From NCBI RefSeq assembly GCF_001425745.1, contig NZ_LMDF01000009.1, positions 62,001 through 126,000 of the forward strand: DNA of 64,000 nt. Direction: 5' to 3'. Positions 1 through 9,178 of the stretch are shown here, in pieces (positions within the stretch are counted from its first letter, which is position 1; each line of letters begins with the position of its first letter). The translations under genes and the position numbers were made by a program. The notes under the pieces are model-generated. The model saw only the letters and a list, made by a program, of their open reading frames with translations. It had not been told where the DNA came from and did not search any database. The stretch is from Caulobacter sp. Root343 (lineage in GTDB: Bacteria > Pseudomonadota > Alphaproteobacteria > Caulobacterales > Caulobacteraceae).

Positions 1-915
1 TCCGACCTCGCGCCGGCCTTGGGCCAGGCCCGGCTCCGCGCCTTCGCCGAGGTCGCCGCCCTGGACGAAGGCCTGGCGCGCCGCGATCCGGTCGAGGCCA
101 TGCGCGCCCTGCTGGCCCGGCTGCCCGACGGCGACGACCTGCCGACCGCCCTGCTGCTGATCGCCGCCCCCGCCGTCTTCACCCCCGCCGTGCTGCGCGT
201 CGCCGCTGGCCAGAGCCCTGTCGCCCCCGATCCGGCCCTGTCGCACGCCGCCGACATCCTGCGGATGACGCGCGGGACGCCGGCCACCGACGCCGAGGCC
301 GCCGCGCTCGACGCCTACCTCGTCACGGTCTGCGACCACGGCCTTAACGCCTCGACCTTCGCCGCCCGCGTGGTGGCCTCGACGCGAGCAGGGCTGACCT
401 CGGCCGTGCTCGCGGGACTATCCGCGCTGAAGGGCCCGCTGCACGGCGGCGCGCCAGGCCCGGTGATCGAGATGCTGGACGAGATCGGCGCGCCGGAAAA
501 CGCGCGGCCCTGGCTGGAGAAGGCCCTGGCGCGCGGCGACCGGCTGATGGGCTTCGGCCACCGGATCTACCGCGTCCGCGACCCCCGCGCCGACGCCCTG
601 AAGGCGGCCGTGCGCAGGCTGGCGGCGGCTTCGGGCGGCTTGCCCGGACGCCTGGTGTTCGCCGAAGCTGTCGAACGGGCGGCCCTGGAGATCTTGCGCG
701 AACACAAACCCGACCGGGCGCTCGACACCAATGTCGAGTTCTATACGGCGCTGCTGCTGGAGGCCTTGGGCCTGCCGCCCGCCAGCTTCACCTGCGTGTT
801 CGCCATGGGCCGCGTCGCGGGCTGGCTGGCCCACGCCCGCGAGCAGTTGGCCGGCGGGAGGTTGATCCGGCCGCAGTCGGTCTATGTGGGGCCTGAAGCG
901 CGGGCGGCGGCTTAG
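1..915 (+). CDS. Citrate synthase-family protein, 5' end cut by window
   Basis: The reading frame is open from base 1, so the start lies outside the window; about 304 residues are visible. Family hallmarks seen are GPLHGGAPG and GFGHRIYRVRDPR, which carry the two conserved His regions and the Arg-rich substrate pocket, and a C-terminal NVEFYTALLLEALG segment followed by RVAGWLAH. The family condenses an acyl-CoA with oxaloacetate (citrate or 2-methylcitrate synthase). In classical enzymes the catalytic Asp sits in an NVDFYSG motif; here that position reads Glu. The protein may be a secondary citrate synthase-like enzyme rather than the TCA-cycle one. The next gene starts 31 bp downstream on the same strand. 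Confidence 0.85.
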   Translation, partial: SDLAPALGQARLRAFAEVAALDEGLARRDPVEAMRALLARLPDGDDLPTALLLIAAPAVFTPAVLRVAAGQSPVAPDPALSHAADILRMTRGTPATDAEAAALDAYLVTVCDHGLNASTFAARVVASTRAGLTSAVLAGLSALKGPLHGGAPGPVIEMLDEIGAPENARPWLEKALARGDRLMGFGHRIYRVRDPRADALKAAVRRLAAASGGLPGRLVFAEAVERAALEILREHKPDRALDTNVEFYTALLLEALGLPPASFTCVFAMGRVAGWLAHAREQLAGGRLIRPQSVYVGPEARAAA

Positions 916-946
916 CCTTCGGCGCGGGGTGCGGTAGATAGGGACC

Positions 947-1876
947 ATGTCCCTGTCCGCCACCTCGCCCGAGACCCGCGCCGCCACCCGCCGTGTCGCC
1001 CTGCTGTCGGTGGCGACGGCGGCGATCCTGATCGTGGTCAAGGCCATCGCCTGGCGGGCCAGCGGATCGGTGGCCATCCTGGCCTCGCTGTCGGACTCGG
1101 CCCTGGACCTGATCGCCTCGCTGATCACCGTCTACGCCGTGCGCTACGCGGCCGAGCCGCCGGACGCCGAGCACCGCTTCGGTCATGGCAAGGCCGAGGC
1201 CTTTTCCAGCCTGATGCAGGGCGGCCTGGTCTTCGCCTCGGGAGCCCTGATCGGGCGGGAGGCGATTTCGGCCCTGCTGCATCCGCGCCCGGTCGAGCAC
1301 GGCTTGGCCGGCGTGATCGTGATGGTCGTGTCGATCGCGCTGACCCTGGGCCTGATCACCGCCCAGACCCGGGTGCTGAAGGCCAGCGGCTCGATCGCCA
1401 TCGCCGGCGACCGGGCCCACTACGCCGCTGACCTGGCGTCGAACGCGGTGGCCCTGGTCGGAGTCGCGGCGGCCGCCTGGCTGGGGCTTTCATGGGTCGA
1501 CGCCGCGGCGGGGCTGGTCGTGGCGCTGTGGCTGCTCTGGGGCGCGGTCGGGGTGTTTCGCGAAGCCTCGGCCCAGCTGATGGATCGCGAATTGCCCGAG
1601 ATCGAGCGCGAACGGATCGTCGCCCTGGCCGTCGCCGACCCTCGGGTGCTGGGCGTCCACCAGCTGCGCACCCGGGCATCCGGGCCCTATGTCCACATGC
1701 AGATGCACGCCGACCTTGCCGCCGACATCTCGCTGGCCGAGGCGCACAGCATCATCGTCGCCGCCGAGAACCGGCTACTGGAGGCCTTTCCGTCGGCCGA
1801 CATCATCATCCACCCCGACCCGAGGGGGCTGGCCGAGAAACACGGCGGCGTCTTCTCCGAGAGCGTCGAGGGTTGA
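947..1876 (+). CDS. Cation diffusion facilitator (FieF/YiiP-type) metal exporter
   Basis: A 309-residue membrane protein of CDF-family length. TM2 carries D50 and D54 in the motif SDSALD, and TM5 carries HYAAD, which together form the DD-HD metal site of YiiP-like Zn/Fe/Cd exporters. HRFGHGKAEA matches the family HGKxE cytoplasmic motif after TM3. The C-terminal third is the soluble ferredoxin-like dimerisation domain, with HVHMQMH-type residues around the stretch VHMQMHADL. It likely exports divalent metal from the cytoplasm in exchange for protons. ATG start at 947, just downstream of the citrate synthase-like gene, suggests possible co-transcription. Substrate cannot be assigned from sequence. 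Confidence 0.9.
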   Translation: MSLSATSPETRAATRRVALLSVATAAILIVVKAIAWRASGSVAILASLSDSALDLIASLITVYAVRYAAEPPDAEHRFGHGKAEAFSSLMQGGLVFASGALIGREAISALLHPRPVEHGLAGVIVMVVSIALTLGLITAQTRVLKASGSIAIAGDRAHYAADLASNAVALVGVAAAAWLGLSWVDAAAGLVVALWLLWGAVGVFREASAQLMDRELPEIERERIVALAVADPRVLGVHQLRTRASGPYVHMQMHADLAADISLAEAHSIIVAAENRLLEAFPSADIIIHPDPRGLAEKHGGVFSESVEG

Positions 1877-1907
1877 GTTTTCGGGGCGTGAGGGTACGGA
1901 ACTCCGT

Positions 1908-3365
1908 ATGACCGACACGCTCGCCGACCTGCCCCGCGCCTTCGCCGGCAAGACCGTCCTGGTGCTGGGCGACGTGATGCTGGACCGCTTCATCTACGGC
2001 GCGGTTGACCGCATCTCGCCCGAGGCGCCGGTGCCGGTGATCGCGGTCGAGAAGGAGACCGCCATGCTGGGCGGAGCCGGCAACGTGGCGCGCAACGTCG
2101 CCGCGCTCGGCGCCATGGCGGTGCTGATCGGCCTGGTAGGCCAGGATGACGCCGGCGCGGCCCTGCGCAGCATGATCGACGCCGAGCCCGGCCTGGAGGC
2201 CGACCTGGTCATCGACGCAGGGCGTCGGACGACCGAGAAGGTCCGCTACATCTCGGGTTCGCACCAGATGCTGCGGGTCGACCGCGAGGATCGCGGGCCC
2301 GGCGACGGCGCGGCGCTGCTGGCCGCGTTCAAGGCGCGGCTGGCGGCGGCCGATGTCGTGGTGTTGTCCGACTACGCCAAGGGTGTCCTGACCGCGCAGG
2401 TCGTACGCGGGGCGATCGACGCCGCCCGCGCGGCCGGCAAGCCGGTGATCGTCGATCCCAAGAGCCGCGACCTCGCCCGCTACGACGGCGCGACCCTGAT
2501 CAAGCCCAACCGCAAGGAAGCCGCCGAGGCCACCGGGATCATCGACAATAGCGACGAGGCTTCCGAGGAAGCCGGCGGGGCGATCCTGGCCATGGCGCCG
2601 GGGCTGGAGGCCGCCCTGATCACCCGCGGCGGCGCGGGCATGACCCTGGCGGCGCGTGGGCAAGCGCCGGTCCATCTGCCAGCGACGGCGGTGGAGGTGT
2701 TCGACGTCTCGGGCGCCGGAGACACCGTGGCCGCGACCCTGGCCCTGGCCGTGGCGGCTGGCGCCAGCCTGACGGACGCGGCGCGCCTGGCCAACCTGGC
2801 CGGCGGCCTGGTCGTGGCCAAGCTGGGCACCGATGTCGTCACCGCCGCTGAACTGGCCGCCCGCGCCGGATCGGTCGAGGGCGAGCCTGGCGAGATCAAG
2901 ATCGCCGACCGCGACCACGCCCGGCGGATCGTCGAGGGCTGGCGGGCGCGGGGTCTGAAGGTCGGCTTCACCAACGGCTGCTTCGACCTGCTGCATCCGG
3001 GCCACGTCTCGCTGTTGTCCCAGGCCAAGGCGGCCTGCGACCGGCTGATCGTCGGGCTCAACACCGACGCCTCGGTCTCGAAGCTGAAGGGCCCCAGCCG
3101 GCCCGTGCAGAAGGAGACGGCGCGGGCCACGGTGCTGGCCTCGCTGTCGTCGGTGGACCTGGTCGTGCTGTTCGACGAGGACACGCCGTTGACCCTGATC
3201 GAGGCTTTCCGGCCTGACGTGCTGGTCAAGGGGGCCGACTACACCGTCGAGACGGTGGTCGGCTCGGACGTGGTCCTGGGCTATGGCGGCAAGGTCGTTC
3301 TGGCGGCGCTGAAGCAGGGCCAGAGCACCACGGCCCTGATCGGACGCATGAACGCGGAATCCTGA
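1908..3365 (+). CDS. hldE: Bifunctional heptose-7-phosphate kinase / heptose-1-phosphate adenylyltransferase
   Basis: 485 residues in the usual HldE (RfaE) architecture. Residues about 1-320 form a PfkB/ribokinase domain (VLVLGDVMLDRFIYG near the N terminus; DVSGAGDTVAA is the catalytic GAGD motif). Residues about 345-485 form the nucleotidyltransferase domain with FTNGCFDLLHPGHVSLL, which has the HxGH motif. The enzyme phosphorylates D-glycero-D-manno-heptose 7-phosphate and later adenylylates the 1-phosphate, giving ADP-heptose for the LPS core. The ATG at 1908 is chosen because the kinase fold begins directly after it; the frame is open further upstream but overlaps the CDF gene. A gmhB-like gene for the intermediate step lies at about 32.4 kb. 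Confidence 0.95.
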   Translation: MTDTLADLPRAFAGKTVLVLGDVMLDRFIYGAVDRISPEAPVPVIAVEKETAMLGGAGNVARNVAALGAMAVLIGLVGQDDAGAALRSMIDAEPGLEADLVIDAGRRTTEKVRYISGSHQMLRVDREDRGPGDGAALLAAFKARLAAADVVVLSDYAKGVLTAQVVRGAIDAARAAGKPVIVDPKSRDLARYDGATLIKPNRKEAAEATGIIDNSDEASEEAGGAILAMAPGLEAALITRGGAGMTLAARGQAPVHLPATAVEVFDVSGAGDTVAATLALAVAAGASLTDAARLANLAGGLVVAKLGTDVVTAAELAARAGSVEGEPGEIKIADRDHARRIVEGWRARGLKVGFTNGCFDLLHPGHVSLLSQAKAACDRLIVGLNTDASVSKLKGPSRPVQKETARATVLASLSSVDLVVLFDEDTPLTLIEAFRPDVLVKGADYTVETVVGSDVVLGYGGKVVLAALKQGQSTTALIGRMNAES

Positions 3366-3475
3366 GCCGGACCGCCGCGCAAAAGCCTGGATTTCCTGAC
3401 TAAACGCGGTTCAGCAATCTGTTGTTAAGCAAAGCGGCGCATCGCTCTTTCGATGCAGCCTGAGCGCACCTGGGC

Positions 3476-4162
3476 ATGAGCGTCGAACGCACCCTTCACC
3501 ATTTCCCCCTCGACCCCGCCTCGCGGCAGGTGCGTCTGGCGCTGGGCGAAAAGCGGCTGCCGTTCGTCGAGGTGCAGGTCCGCTACTGGGAGGCGCCGCC
3601 CGATTTCGCGAGCCTGAACCCGTCGGGCCTGACCCCGGTGCTGGTCGAGACCCGCAACCAGCGCAACCTGGTGGTCTGCGAGACCCGGGCCATCCTCGAA
3701 CACGTCGAAGAGACCGAGCCGGAGCCGCCGCTGCTGGGCCGCGACCCGGCCGAGCGGGCTGAGGCCCGCCGCCTGCTGCAGTGGTTCGACCGCAAGTTCG
3801 ACAACGAGGTCAACGGCTTCCTGCTGCACGAGAAGATGGAGAAGCGCCTGCTGCGCATGGGCGCGCCGGACCTGGCCGCCCTGCGCCAGGGCCGCGAGGC
3901 GCTGCGGGCTCACCTGGGCTATGTCGATGGCCTGCTACAGACCCGCGACTGGCTGGCCGGACGGCGCATGAGCCTGGCCGACTTCGCGGCCGCCGCGCAC
4001 CTGTCGGTGATCGACTATTTCGGCGACGTCCCGTGGAAGGACTTCCCGACCGCCAAGACCTGGTACATGAAGCTGAAGTCGAGGCCGTGCTTCCGGCCGA
4101 TCCTGGCCGACCGCTGGCCCGGCCTCGCGCCGGCCGCGCACTATGACGACCTCGATTTCTGA
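3476..4162 (+). CDS. Glutathione S-transferase family protein
   Basis: 228 residues with an N-terminal thioredoxin-like half (about 1-85: TLHHFPLDPASRQVRLALGEKRLPF, then NPSGLTPVLVE with the cis-Pro before the GSH-binding loop) and an all-helical C-terminal half (SLADFAAAAHLSVIDYFGD). This is a GST fold; the enzymatic role and substrate are not clear. The ATG at 3476 is preceded by a 110-bp intergenic region following hldE. Its 3' end overlaps the start of queG by 20 bp, so the two are probably translationally coupled. Confidence 0.85.
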   Translation: MSVERTLHHFPLDPASRQVRLALGEKRLPFVEVQVRYWEAPPDFASLNPSGLTPVLVETRNQRNLVVCETRAILEHVEETEPEPPLLGRDPAERAEARRLLQWFDRKFDNEVNGFLLHEKMEKRLLRMGAPDLAALRQGREALRAHLGYVDGLLQTRDWLAGRRMSLADFAAAAHLSVIDYFGDVPWKDFPTAKTWYMKLKSRPCFRPILADRWPGLAPAAHYDDLDF

Positions 4163-5264
4163 CCCCGACTTGCAAACCATCAAGGACGAGATCCGCGCCG
4201 AGGCCTTGAGCCTGGGGTTCTCGACCTGCGGCTTCGCCGACGCGGCGGCGGCCTGGCCCAACGGCGAATGGCTGCGCGAGTTCGTCGTCGCCGAGCGACA
4301 CGGGGACATGGGCTGGATGGAGGAGACGCTGGAGCGGCGCTCGCATCCCACCACCATGTGGACGCAGGCGAAGTCGGCGGTGGTGCTGGGCGTCAACTAT
4401 GGCCCGGACATCGACCCGCTGGAGCAGCTGGCGCGCGCGGATCACGCCGCCATCTCGGTCTACGCCCAGGGCGACGACTATCACGAGGTGATCAAGAAGC
4501 GGCTGAAGCTGCTGGCCGGCTGGATGCATCGCCGGTTCGGCCAGGACGTGAAGGTCTTCGTCGACACCGCGCCCTTGATGGAAAAGCCGCTGGCCCAGCG
4601 CGCCGGCCTGGGCTGGCAGGGCAAGCACACCAACCTGGTCTCGCGCCAGTTCGGCTCATGGCTGTTCCTGGGCAGCGTGCTGACGACGCTGGACCTGCCG
4701 CCGGATACGCCGGAGGTCGACCATTGCGGCCGATGCAGCGCCTGCCTGGACATTTGCCCGACCAACGCCTTCCCCGCGCCCCGACAGCTGGATGCGCGTC
4801 GCTGCATTTCGTACCTGACGATCGAGCTGGCGGGCCCGATTCCGGCCGAGTTCCGACCGGCCTTGGGCAATCGGATCTATGGCTGTGACGACTGCCTGGC
4901 GGTCTGCCCGTGGAACAAGTTCGCCAGCCTTTCCAGCGAGGCCAAGCTGCGGGCGCGGGAGCAGCTGCGGCAGCCGTCCTTGGCCGAGTTGGCGGTGTTG
5001 GACGACACCGCGTTCCGGGCGCTGTTCTCGAAAAACCCGATCAAGCGGATCGGCAGGAACCGCTTCGTGCGCAACGTGCTCTACGCGATCGGCAACAGCG
5101 GGGATGCGGGGCTGATGGCGGTGGTGGAGCCGCTGCTAAGTGACCCGGCGCCAGTGGTGCGGGCCGCCGCCGTGTGGGCCGCGCGGCGGCTGGCCGGGGA
5201 TAGTGCGTTGGCGCTGAAAGGCGCCGAGGACGATCCGGAGGTATTGGCGGAGTGGGGCGCTTGA
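4143..5264 (+). CDS. queG: Epoxyqueuosine reductase
   Basis: 373 residues. QueG is a cobalamin-dependent iron-sulfur enzyme that reduces epoxyqueuosine to queuosine in the wobble position of GUN-decoding tRNAs. The two 4Fe-4S cluster motifs are visible as CGRCSACLDICPTNAF and YGCDDCLAVCPWNKF. The N-terminal part (VVLGVNYGPDID, LGWQGKHTNLVS) matches the catalytic B12-binding region, and the C terminus (VVEPLLSDPAPVVRAAAVWA) resembles a HEAT-like repeat seen in this family. The ATG lies inside the GST gene with a 20-bp overlap, indicating coupling. Confidence 0.93.
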   Translation: MTTSISDPDLQTIKDEIRAEALSLGFSTCGFADAAAAWPNGEWLREFVVAERHGDMGWMEETLERRSHPTTMWTQAKSAVVLGVNYGPDIDPLEQLARADHAAISVYAQGDDYHEVIKKRLKLLAGWMHRRFGQDVKVFVDTAPLMEKPLAQRAGLGWQGKHTNLVSRQFGSWLFLGSVLTTLDLPPDTPEVDHCGRCSACLDICPTNAFPAPRQLDARRCISYLTIELAGPIPAEFRPALGNRIYGCDDCLAVCPWNKFASLSSEAKLRAREQLRQPSLAELAVLDDTAFRALFSKNPIKRIGRNRFVRNVLYAIGNSGDAGLMAVVEPLLSDPAPVVRAAAVWAARRLAGDSALALKGAEDDPEVLAEWGA

Positions 5265-5268
5265 CCTG

Positions 5269-5375
5269 CTCCCTCCGGGCCTGACGGCCCTCCTCCCCCG
5301 GAGGGGGAAGAAGGCCGCGCGTTCCTTCCGCCCGCCTTTGGGGGCGGACGATCGCAAAGCGATCAGGTGGGGGAA
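5269..5375. repeat. Intergenic structured repeat, copy A
   Basis: This roughly 107-bp stretch lies between the convergent ends of queG and galU. It is clearly related to the sequence at 9179-9280: both share a CTCCTCCCCCGGAGGGG core, a GAAGAAGG spacer, a TTCCTTC stretch, GGGGGCGGACGA and a CAGGT end. It holds several inverted repeats, including GATCGC-AAA-GCGATC at 5350-5364. The matching hairpin in the other copy has a compensatory pair change. It probably acts as a transcription terminator-like element or is a small dispersed repeat. Confidence 0.75.
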
Positions 5376-5376
5376 G

Positions 5377-6258
5377 TTAAACCTTCAGCGCCGCCTCGAC
5401 CGCCGCCCGCGCCGCCACGCCGAGGTCCGGACGCTTCAGGGCCAGGGCCACATTGGCCTTCAGCAGGCCGATCTTGTCGCCGCAGTCGTGGGTGACGCCT
5501 TCGTAGACATAGGCGTGGAACGATTGCTGCGTCATCAGCTTGGCCATCGAGTCCGTCAGCTGGATCTCGTTGCCGGCGCCCTTCTCCTGGCTGGCCAGCA
5601 GTTCGAAGATCTCGGGCTGCAGGATGTAGCGGCCGGCGATCGACCAGTTCGAGGGCGCTGTGCCCTGGGCCGGCTTTTCGACCATGCCGGTCATGGTGGC
5701 CAGGCGGCCGTTCACTTCGCCAGGAGCGACGATGCCGTACTTGTGGGTCTCGCTGGCGGGGACTTCCTCGACGCCGATGACGTTGCCGCCGCCGACCTTG
5801 TCATAGACCTCGATCAGCTGACCGAGAGCCGAGGGGTCGGCGTCGACGATGACGTCGGGAAGCATGACCGCGAACGGCTCGTCGCCGATGATGTCGCGGG
5901 CGCACCAGACGGCGTGGCCCAGGCCCAGCGGGGCCATCTGGCGCACGAAGCTCATCTCGCCCGGCCGGGGCAGCTCGTCGCGCAGCTGCTTGAGGATGTC
6001 GAGCTTGCCCTTGGCCTCCAGCTGGGCCTCCAGCTCGATTTGATGGTCGAAATAGTCCTCGATCGCGCCCTTGGAGCGGCCCGTGACGAAGACGAAGTGC
6101 TCGATGCCCGCCTTGCGGCCTTCCTCGACGATGTACGACAGGATCGGCCGATCGACGACGTTCAGCAGCTCCTTCGGCGTGGTCTTGGTGCCCGGCAGAA
6201 CGCGGGTGCCGAGGCCAGCGACGGGAAGAACGGCTTTGCGGACGGGTTTCATGGACAT
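5377..6258 (-). CDS. galU: UTP--glucose-1-phosphate uridylyltransferase
   Basis: 293 residues, typical for bacterial GalU. The nucleotide-binding motif AGLGTRVLPGTKTTPKELL is near the N terminus, followed by FVTGRSKGAIEDYFD, then GVEEVPASETHKYGIV and MVEKPAQGTAPSNWSIAGRY. It makes UDP-glucose from glucose-1-phosphate and UTP for surface polysaccharides. Two in-frame ATGs (6258 and 6252) are possible starts. It is transcribed divergently from the FKBP lipoprotein gene across a 157-bp region that must hold both promoters. Confidence 0.95.
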   Translation of the reverse strand: MSMKPVRKAVLPVAGLGTRVLPGTKTTPKELLNVVDRPILSYIVEEGRKAGIEHFVFVTGRSKGAIEDYFDHQIELEAQLEAKGKLDILKQLRDELPRPGEMSFVRQMAPLGLGHAVWCARDIIGDEPFAVMLPDVIVDADPSALGQLIEVYDKVGGGNVIGVEEVPASETHKYGIVAPGEVNGRLATMTGMVEKPAQGTAPSNWSIAGRYILQPEIFELLASQEKGAGNEIQLTDSMAKLMTQQSFHAYVYEGVTHDCGDKIGLLKANVALALKRPDLGVAARAAVEAALKV

Positions 6259-6415
6259 CTCGCTCGAGTATTCGGGACGCCGTTTCTAGGAGGGCTTTTC
6301 ACCGAAAGCCACCATTGTTCCGTGAAAATTCCACTGTACGCGGCTGTGTTCGTTCGGAGATGGAATCCCGCGCGGTCCGTGCTAGCTGGACGGCCAGTTT
6401 CCGTCCGAGGTCTTC

Positions 6416-6913
6416 ATGCACCGCCGCGCCCTGCTTCTCACCCTCGCCGCCGCCGGCCTGACCCTGGCCGCCTGCGGTCCCGACAAGAAGGCGCAGGAAA
6501 ACCTCTCCGTCGCCGACGCCTTCATGGCCAAGAACGCCAAGGAGCCCGGCGTCGTCACCCTGCCCCAGGGCCTGCAGTACAAGGTGGTGCGCGAGGGACC
6601 GCAGGGCGGTCAACACCCGACGCAGGCCGACGAGGTCAAGGTTCACTACGAGGGCAAGCTGCTGGACGGCACGGTGTTCGACTCGAGCTACGAGCGCGGC
6701 GTGCCGGCCGTGTTCCCGCTGGACGGCCTGGTGCCGGCCTGGATCATCGCCTTGCAGCGCATGAAGGCCGGCGACGAGTGGATCCTCTACGTGCCGCCGG
6801 CCTTGGGCTACGGCGCCGAGGACAAGGGACCGATCCCGGCCAACAGCGTGATGATCTTCCGCATCGAGCTGCTGGACGTGAACCGGCTGGGTCCGGGCAA
6901 GCCGAAGGAATAG
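6416..6913 (+). CDS. FKBP-type peptidyl-prolyl cis-trans isomerase, lipoprotein
   Basis: 165 residues. The N terminus (MHRRALLLTLAAAGLTLAAC) is a lipoprotein signal peptide with an LAAC lipobox, so the mature protein should be lipid-anchored in the envelope. The FKBP domain covers about residues 60-160: DEVKVHYEGKLLDGTVFDSS, then VIP-loop equivalents (LVPAWIIALQRMKAGDEW) and VPPALGYGAED. Its role is catalysis of proline isomerisation in periplasmic protein folding. The start is supported by GAGG five bases upstream of the ATG. Confidence 0.92.
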   Translation: MHRRALLLTLAAAGLTLAACGPDKKAQENLSVADAFMAKNAKEPGVVTLPQGLQYKVVREGPQGGQHPTQADEVKVHYEGKLLDGTVFDSSYERGVPAVFPLDGLVPAWIIALQRMKAGDEWILYVPPALGYGAEDKGPIPANSVMIFRIELLDVNRLGPGKPKE

Positions 6914-6951
6914 GGGAATCTGCTCCCCCGGCTGGGGGAGCTGAGGCCGTT

Positions 6952-8154
6952 CTACACCACCCGCGGCGGGTAGCCGCTCTCGCGCAGCGCATCCATCACT
7001 TCCTGGGTGTGCTGGGCGTCGCGGGTTTCGATGGTGATATCGAACTCCGCGCCCTTGGCCGGAACGTCGAGGGCCAGGCGGTTGTGGTTGACCTCGATGA
7101 TGTTGGCGCCCATGGCCCCGATCACGTGGGCCACGGTCGACAGCAGGCCCGGACGGTCGTCGCCGATGATCCGCAAGCTGGCCAGGCGCTGAGCGCGGAC
7201 CAGTTCGCGGGTCAGGACCGAGGCCAGCAGGCGGGTGTCGATGTTGCCGCCGCACAGGATCAGACCGCACTTCTTGCCGCGGAAACGCTCCGGATAGGCC
7301 AGCAGCGCCGCCAGCGAGGCCGCGCCCGCGCCCTCGGCGATCGTCTTCTCGACATTGCAATAGAGGGCCACCGCCTGCTCGATGTGCGGTTCTTCCAGCA
7401 GCAGCACGTCGTCGATCAGCGGGCGGGTGACGCCATAGGTCAGGTCGCCAACCTGCTTGACCGCCACGCCCTCGGCGATGGTCTGGCCGCCGCAGTGGGC
7501 CGCGACGCCGCGCATCTTGGCGGTGAAGGACGGATACATGGCCGGCTCGCAGCCGATGATGCGGATGTCGGGCTTCAGCGCCTTGGCCGCCGTGGCCACG
7601 CCGCTGATCAGGCCGCCGCCGCCGATCGGCACCGGCAGGATCTCGAGATCCGGGGCGTCTTCCAGCATCTCCAGGGCGATCGTGCCCTGGCCGGCCATGA
7701 TGTCGTAATCGTCGAACGGGTGGACGAAGGTCAGGCCCTGCTCGTCGCGCAGTTTGCGGGCGTGGGCGTTGGCGTCGTCATAGGTCTCGCCCTCGATGAT
7801 CACGGTCGCGCCGAAATCGCGGGTGTGCTGGACCTTCACGAACGGCGTCGTGCGGGGCATGACGATGGTGACCGGCACGCCCAGACGGGCGCCATGATAG
7901 GCCAGGCCCTGGGCATGGTTGCCGGCGCTGGCGGCGATGACGCCCTGCTGCTTCTCGGCTTCCGACAGCAGCATCAGCTTGTTCAGCGCGCCACGCTCCT
8001 TGTAGGCGGCGGTGAACTGCAGGTTCTCGAACTTCACCCACACCTCGGCGCCGGTGATTTTCGACAGGGTGCGCGAGTGACGGCACGGGGTGCGCTCGAT
8101 CTGACCCTTCAGGCGGCCGGCGGCGGCTTGGATGGCGGCGAGGTCGAGGGTCAT
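6952..8154 (-). CDS. ilvA: Threonine ammonia-lyase (dehydratase) with C-terminal ACT domain
   Basis: 400 residues. A fold-type II PLP enzyme domain (about 1-320) has the Schiff-base lysine in FTAAYKERGALNKL, the phosphate-binding glycine loop PIGGGGLISG, and SAGNHAQGLAYHG. A C-terminal ACT domain (about 325-400, LRIIGDDRPGLLSTVAHVIG) senses an amino acid. It deaminates threonine to 2-oxobutyrate, the first step toward isoleucine; a catabolic TdcB-type role cannot be excluded. It ends 38 bp from the FKBP gene and is convergent with it. Confidence 0.9.
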   Translation of the reverse strand: MTLDLAAIQAAAGRLKGQIERTPCRHSRTLSKITGAEVWVKFENLQFTAAYKERGALNKLMLLSEAEKQQGVIAASAGNHAQGLAYHGARLGVPVTIVMPRTTPFVKVQHTRDFGATVIIEGETYDDANAHARKLRDEQGLTFVHPFDDYDIMAGQGTIALEMLEDAPDLEILPVPIGGGGLISGVATAAKALKPDIRIIGCEPAMYPSFTAKMRGVAAHCGGQTIAEGVAVKQVGDLTYGVTRPLIDDVLLLEEPHIEQAVALYCNVEKTIAEGAGAASLAALLAYPERFRGKKCGLILCGGNIDTRLLASVLTRELVRAQRLASLRIIGDDRPGLLSTVAHVIGAMGANIIEVNHNRLALDVPAKGAEFDITIETRDAQHTQEVMDALRESGYPPRVV

Positions 8155-8241
8155 CGGATCAGCACTCTGTCGCGGCGAAGAATGGCCGTGGCGGGGCCTC
8201 TAACACGGCCAAGCCGCCAAAACACCCCTTGGGCGCGCCCC

Positions 8242-9156
8242 TTAGGGCGCTTCCGCCAGCAGGTTTTCTATCGCCGCCCACGCTTGCGGCTCGGTCAGCA
8301 TCGGCGCGTGGCCGACGCCGGGGACCTCGGCATAGGCCATCGATGGCGCGGCGGCGCGCATGCGCTCGGCGATGCCCGCGTCGACCAGGTCCGAGATCCC
8401 GCCACGCACCAGCAGCAGCGGCCGGTCCTTGGCCAGCGCCCGGAACAGCGGGTACATGTCGGGCGGGGCCAAGGCCTGCCCTCCATTTGGGCCGCCTTCG
8501 GCCTGGGCTTTGGCCGCCGCTTCCGCCGCCGCCTTGATCGGGGCCGAGATGTCCGGATCGTAGGCCAGGACGAAGCCGCCATCCGCCTCGTCGAACAGGC
8601 GGCGGGCGAAGATGTCCCAGTCCTCGGCGCCGTAGTTTGGAAAGGCCGCGGCGTTGATGGCCTTGGCGTAGGCGACCGCCGCCTCCCAGGTCTCGAAGCG
8701 GCTGGCGCCGCCCGCGTAGCCCGCGATGCGTCCCAGGCCGACGGGCGACAGCTCGGGGCCGACGTCGTTCAGCACGGCCGCCGCGATCGCCTCGGGCTTG
8801 ATCGAGGTCAGGACCATGGTGACCAGCCCGCCCATGCTGGTCCCGACGAACACCGCGCGCTCGATCCCGGCCGCGGCGAGCAGCGAGATCACGTCGGCGG
8901 CGTAGGTCCCGGGATGGTAGTTCATCGGGTTCGGGTCGCGGGCCGACAGGCCTCGGCCCCGCACATCGGCGGCGAGGACGCGACGGCCCGTGGCGGCGAT
9001 ACGCGGCGCCAGGTCCTCGAAATCGCGAGCGTTGCGGGTCAGGCCGTGGAGGCAGATCACCGGCAGCTTCTCGGTTTCTCCCACGGCCGCGTAGTCACGA
9101 GCGTGCAGCGGCAGGCCTTCGTAGGAGGTCCAGAAGAAGTCGGTGAAGTCAGTCAT
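8242..9156 (-). CDS. Alpha/beta-fold hydrolase
   Basis: 304 residues. The nucleophile elbow GTSMGG is at about residue 107, the oxyanion region LHGLTRNARDF is near 36, and a C-terminal GVGHAP supplies the catalytic His. No secretion signal is seen, so it is likely cytoplasmic. Substrate is unknown; esterase, epoxide hydrolase and haloperoxidase-like enzymes share this pattern. It lies 87 bp upstream (in genome order) of the ilvA start and may be in the same transcription unit on the minus strand. Confidence 0.85.
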   Translation of the reverse strand: MTDFTDFFWTSYEGLPLHARDYAAVGETEKLPVICLHGLTRNARDFEDLAPRIAATGRRVLAADVRGRGLSARDPNPMNYHPGTYAADVISLLAAAGIERAVFVGTSMGGLVTMVLTSIKPEAIAAAVLNDVGPELSPVGLGRIAGYAGGASRFETWEAAVAYAKAINAAAFPNYGAEDWDIFARRLFDEADGGFVLAYDPDISAPIKAAAEAAAKAQAEGGPNGGQALAPPDMYPLFRALAKDRPLLLVRGGISDLVDAGIAERMRAAAPSMAYAEVPGVGHAPMLTEPQAWAAIENLLAEAP

Positions 9157-9178
9157 CGCGCGTCTCTTCCCGTCACTT

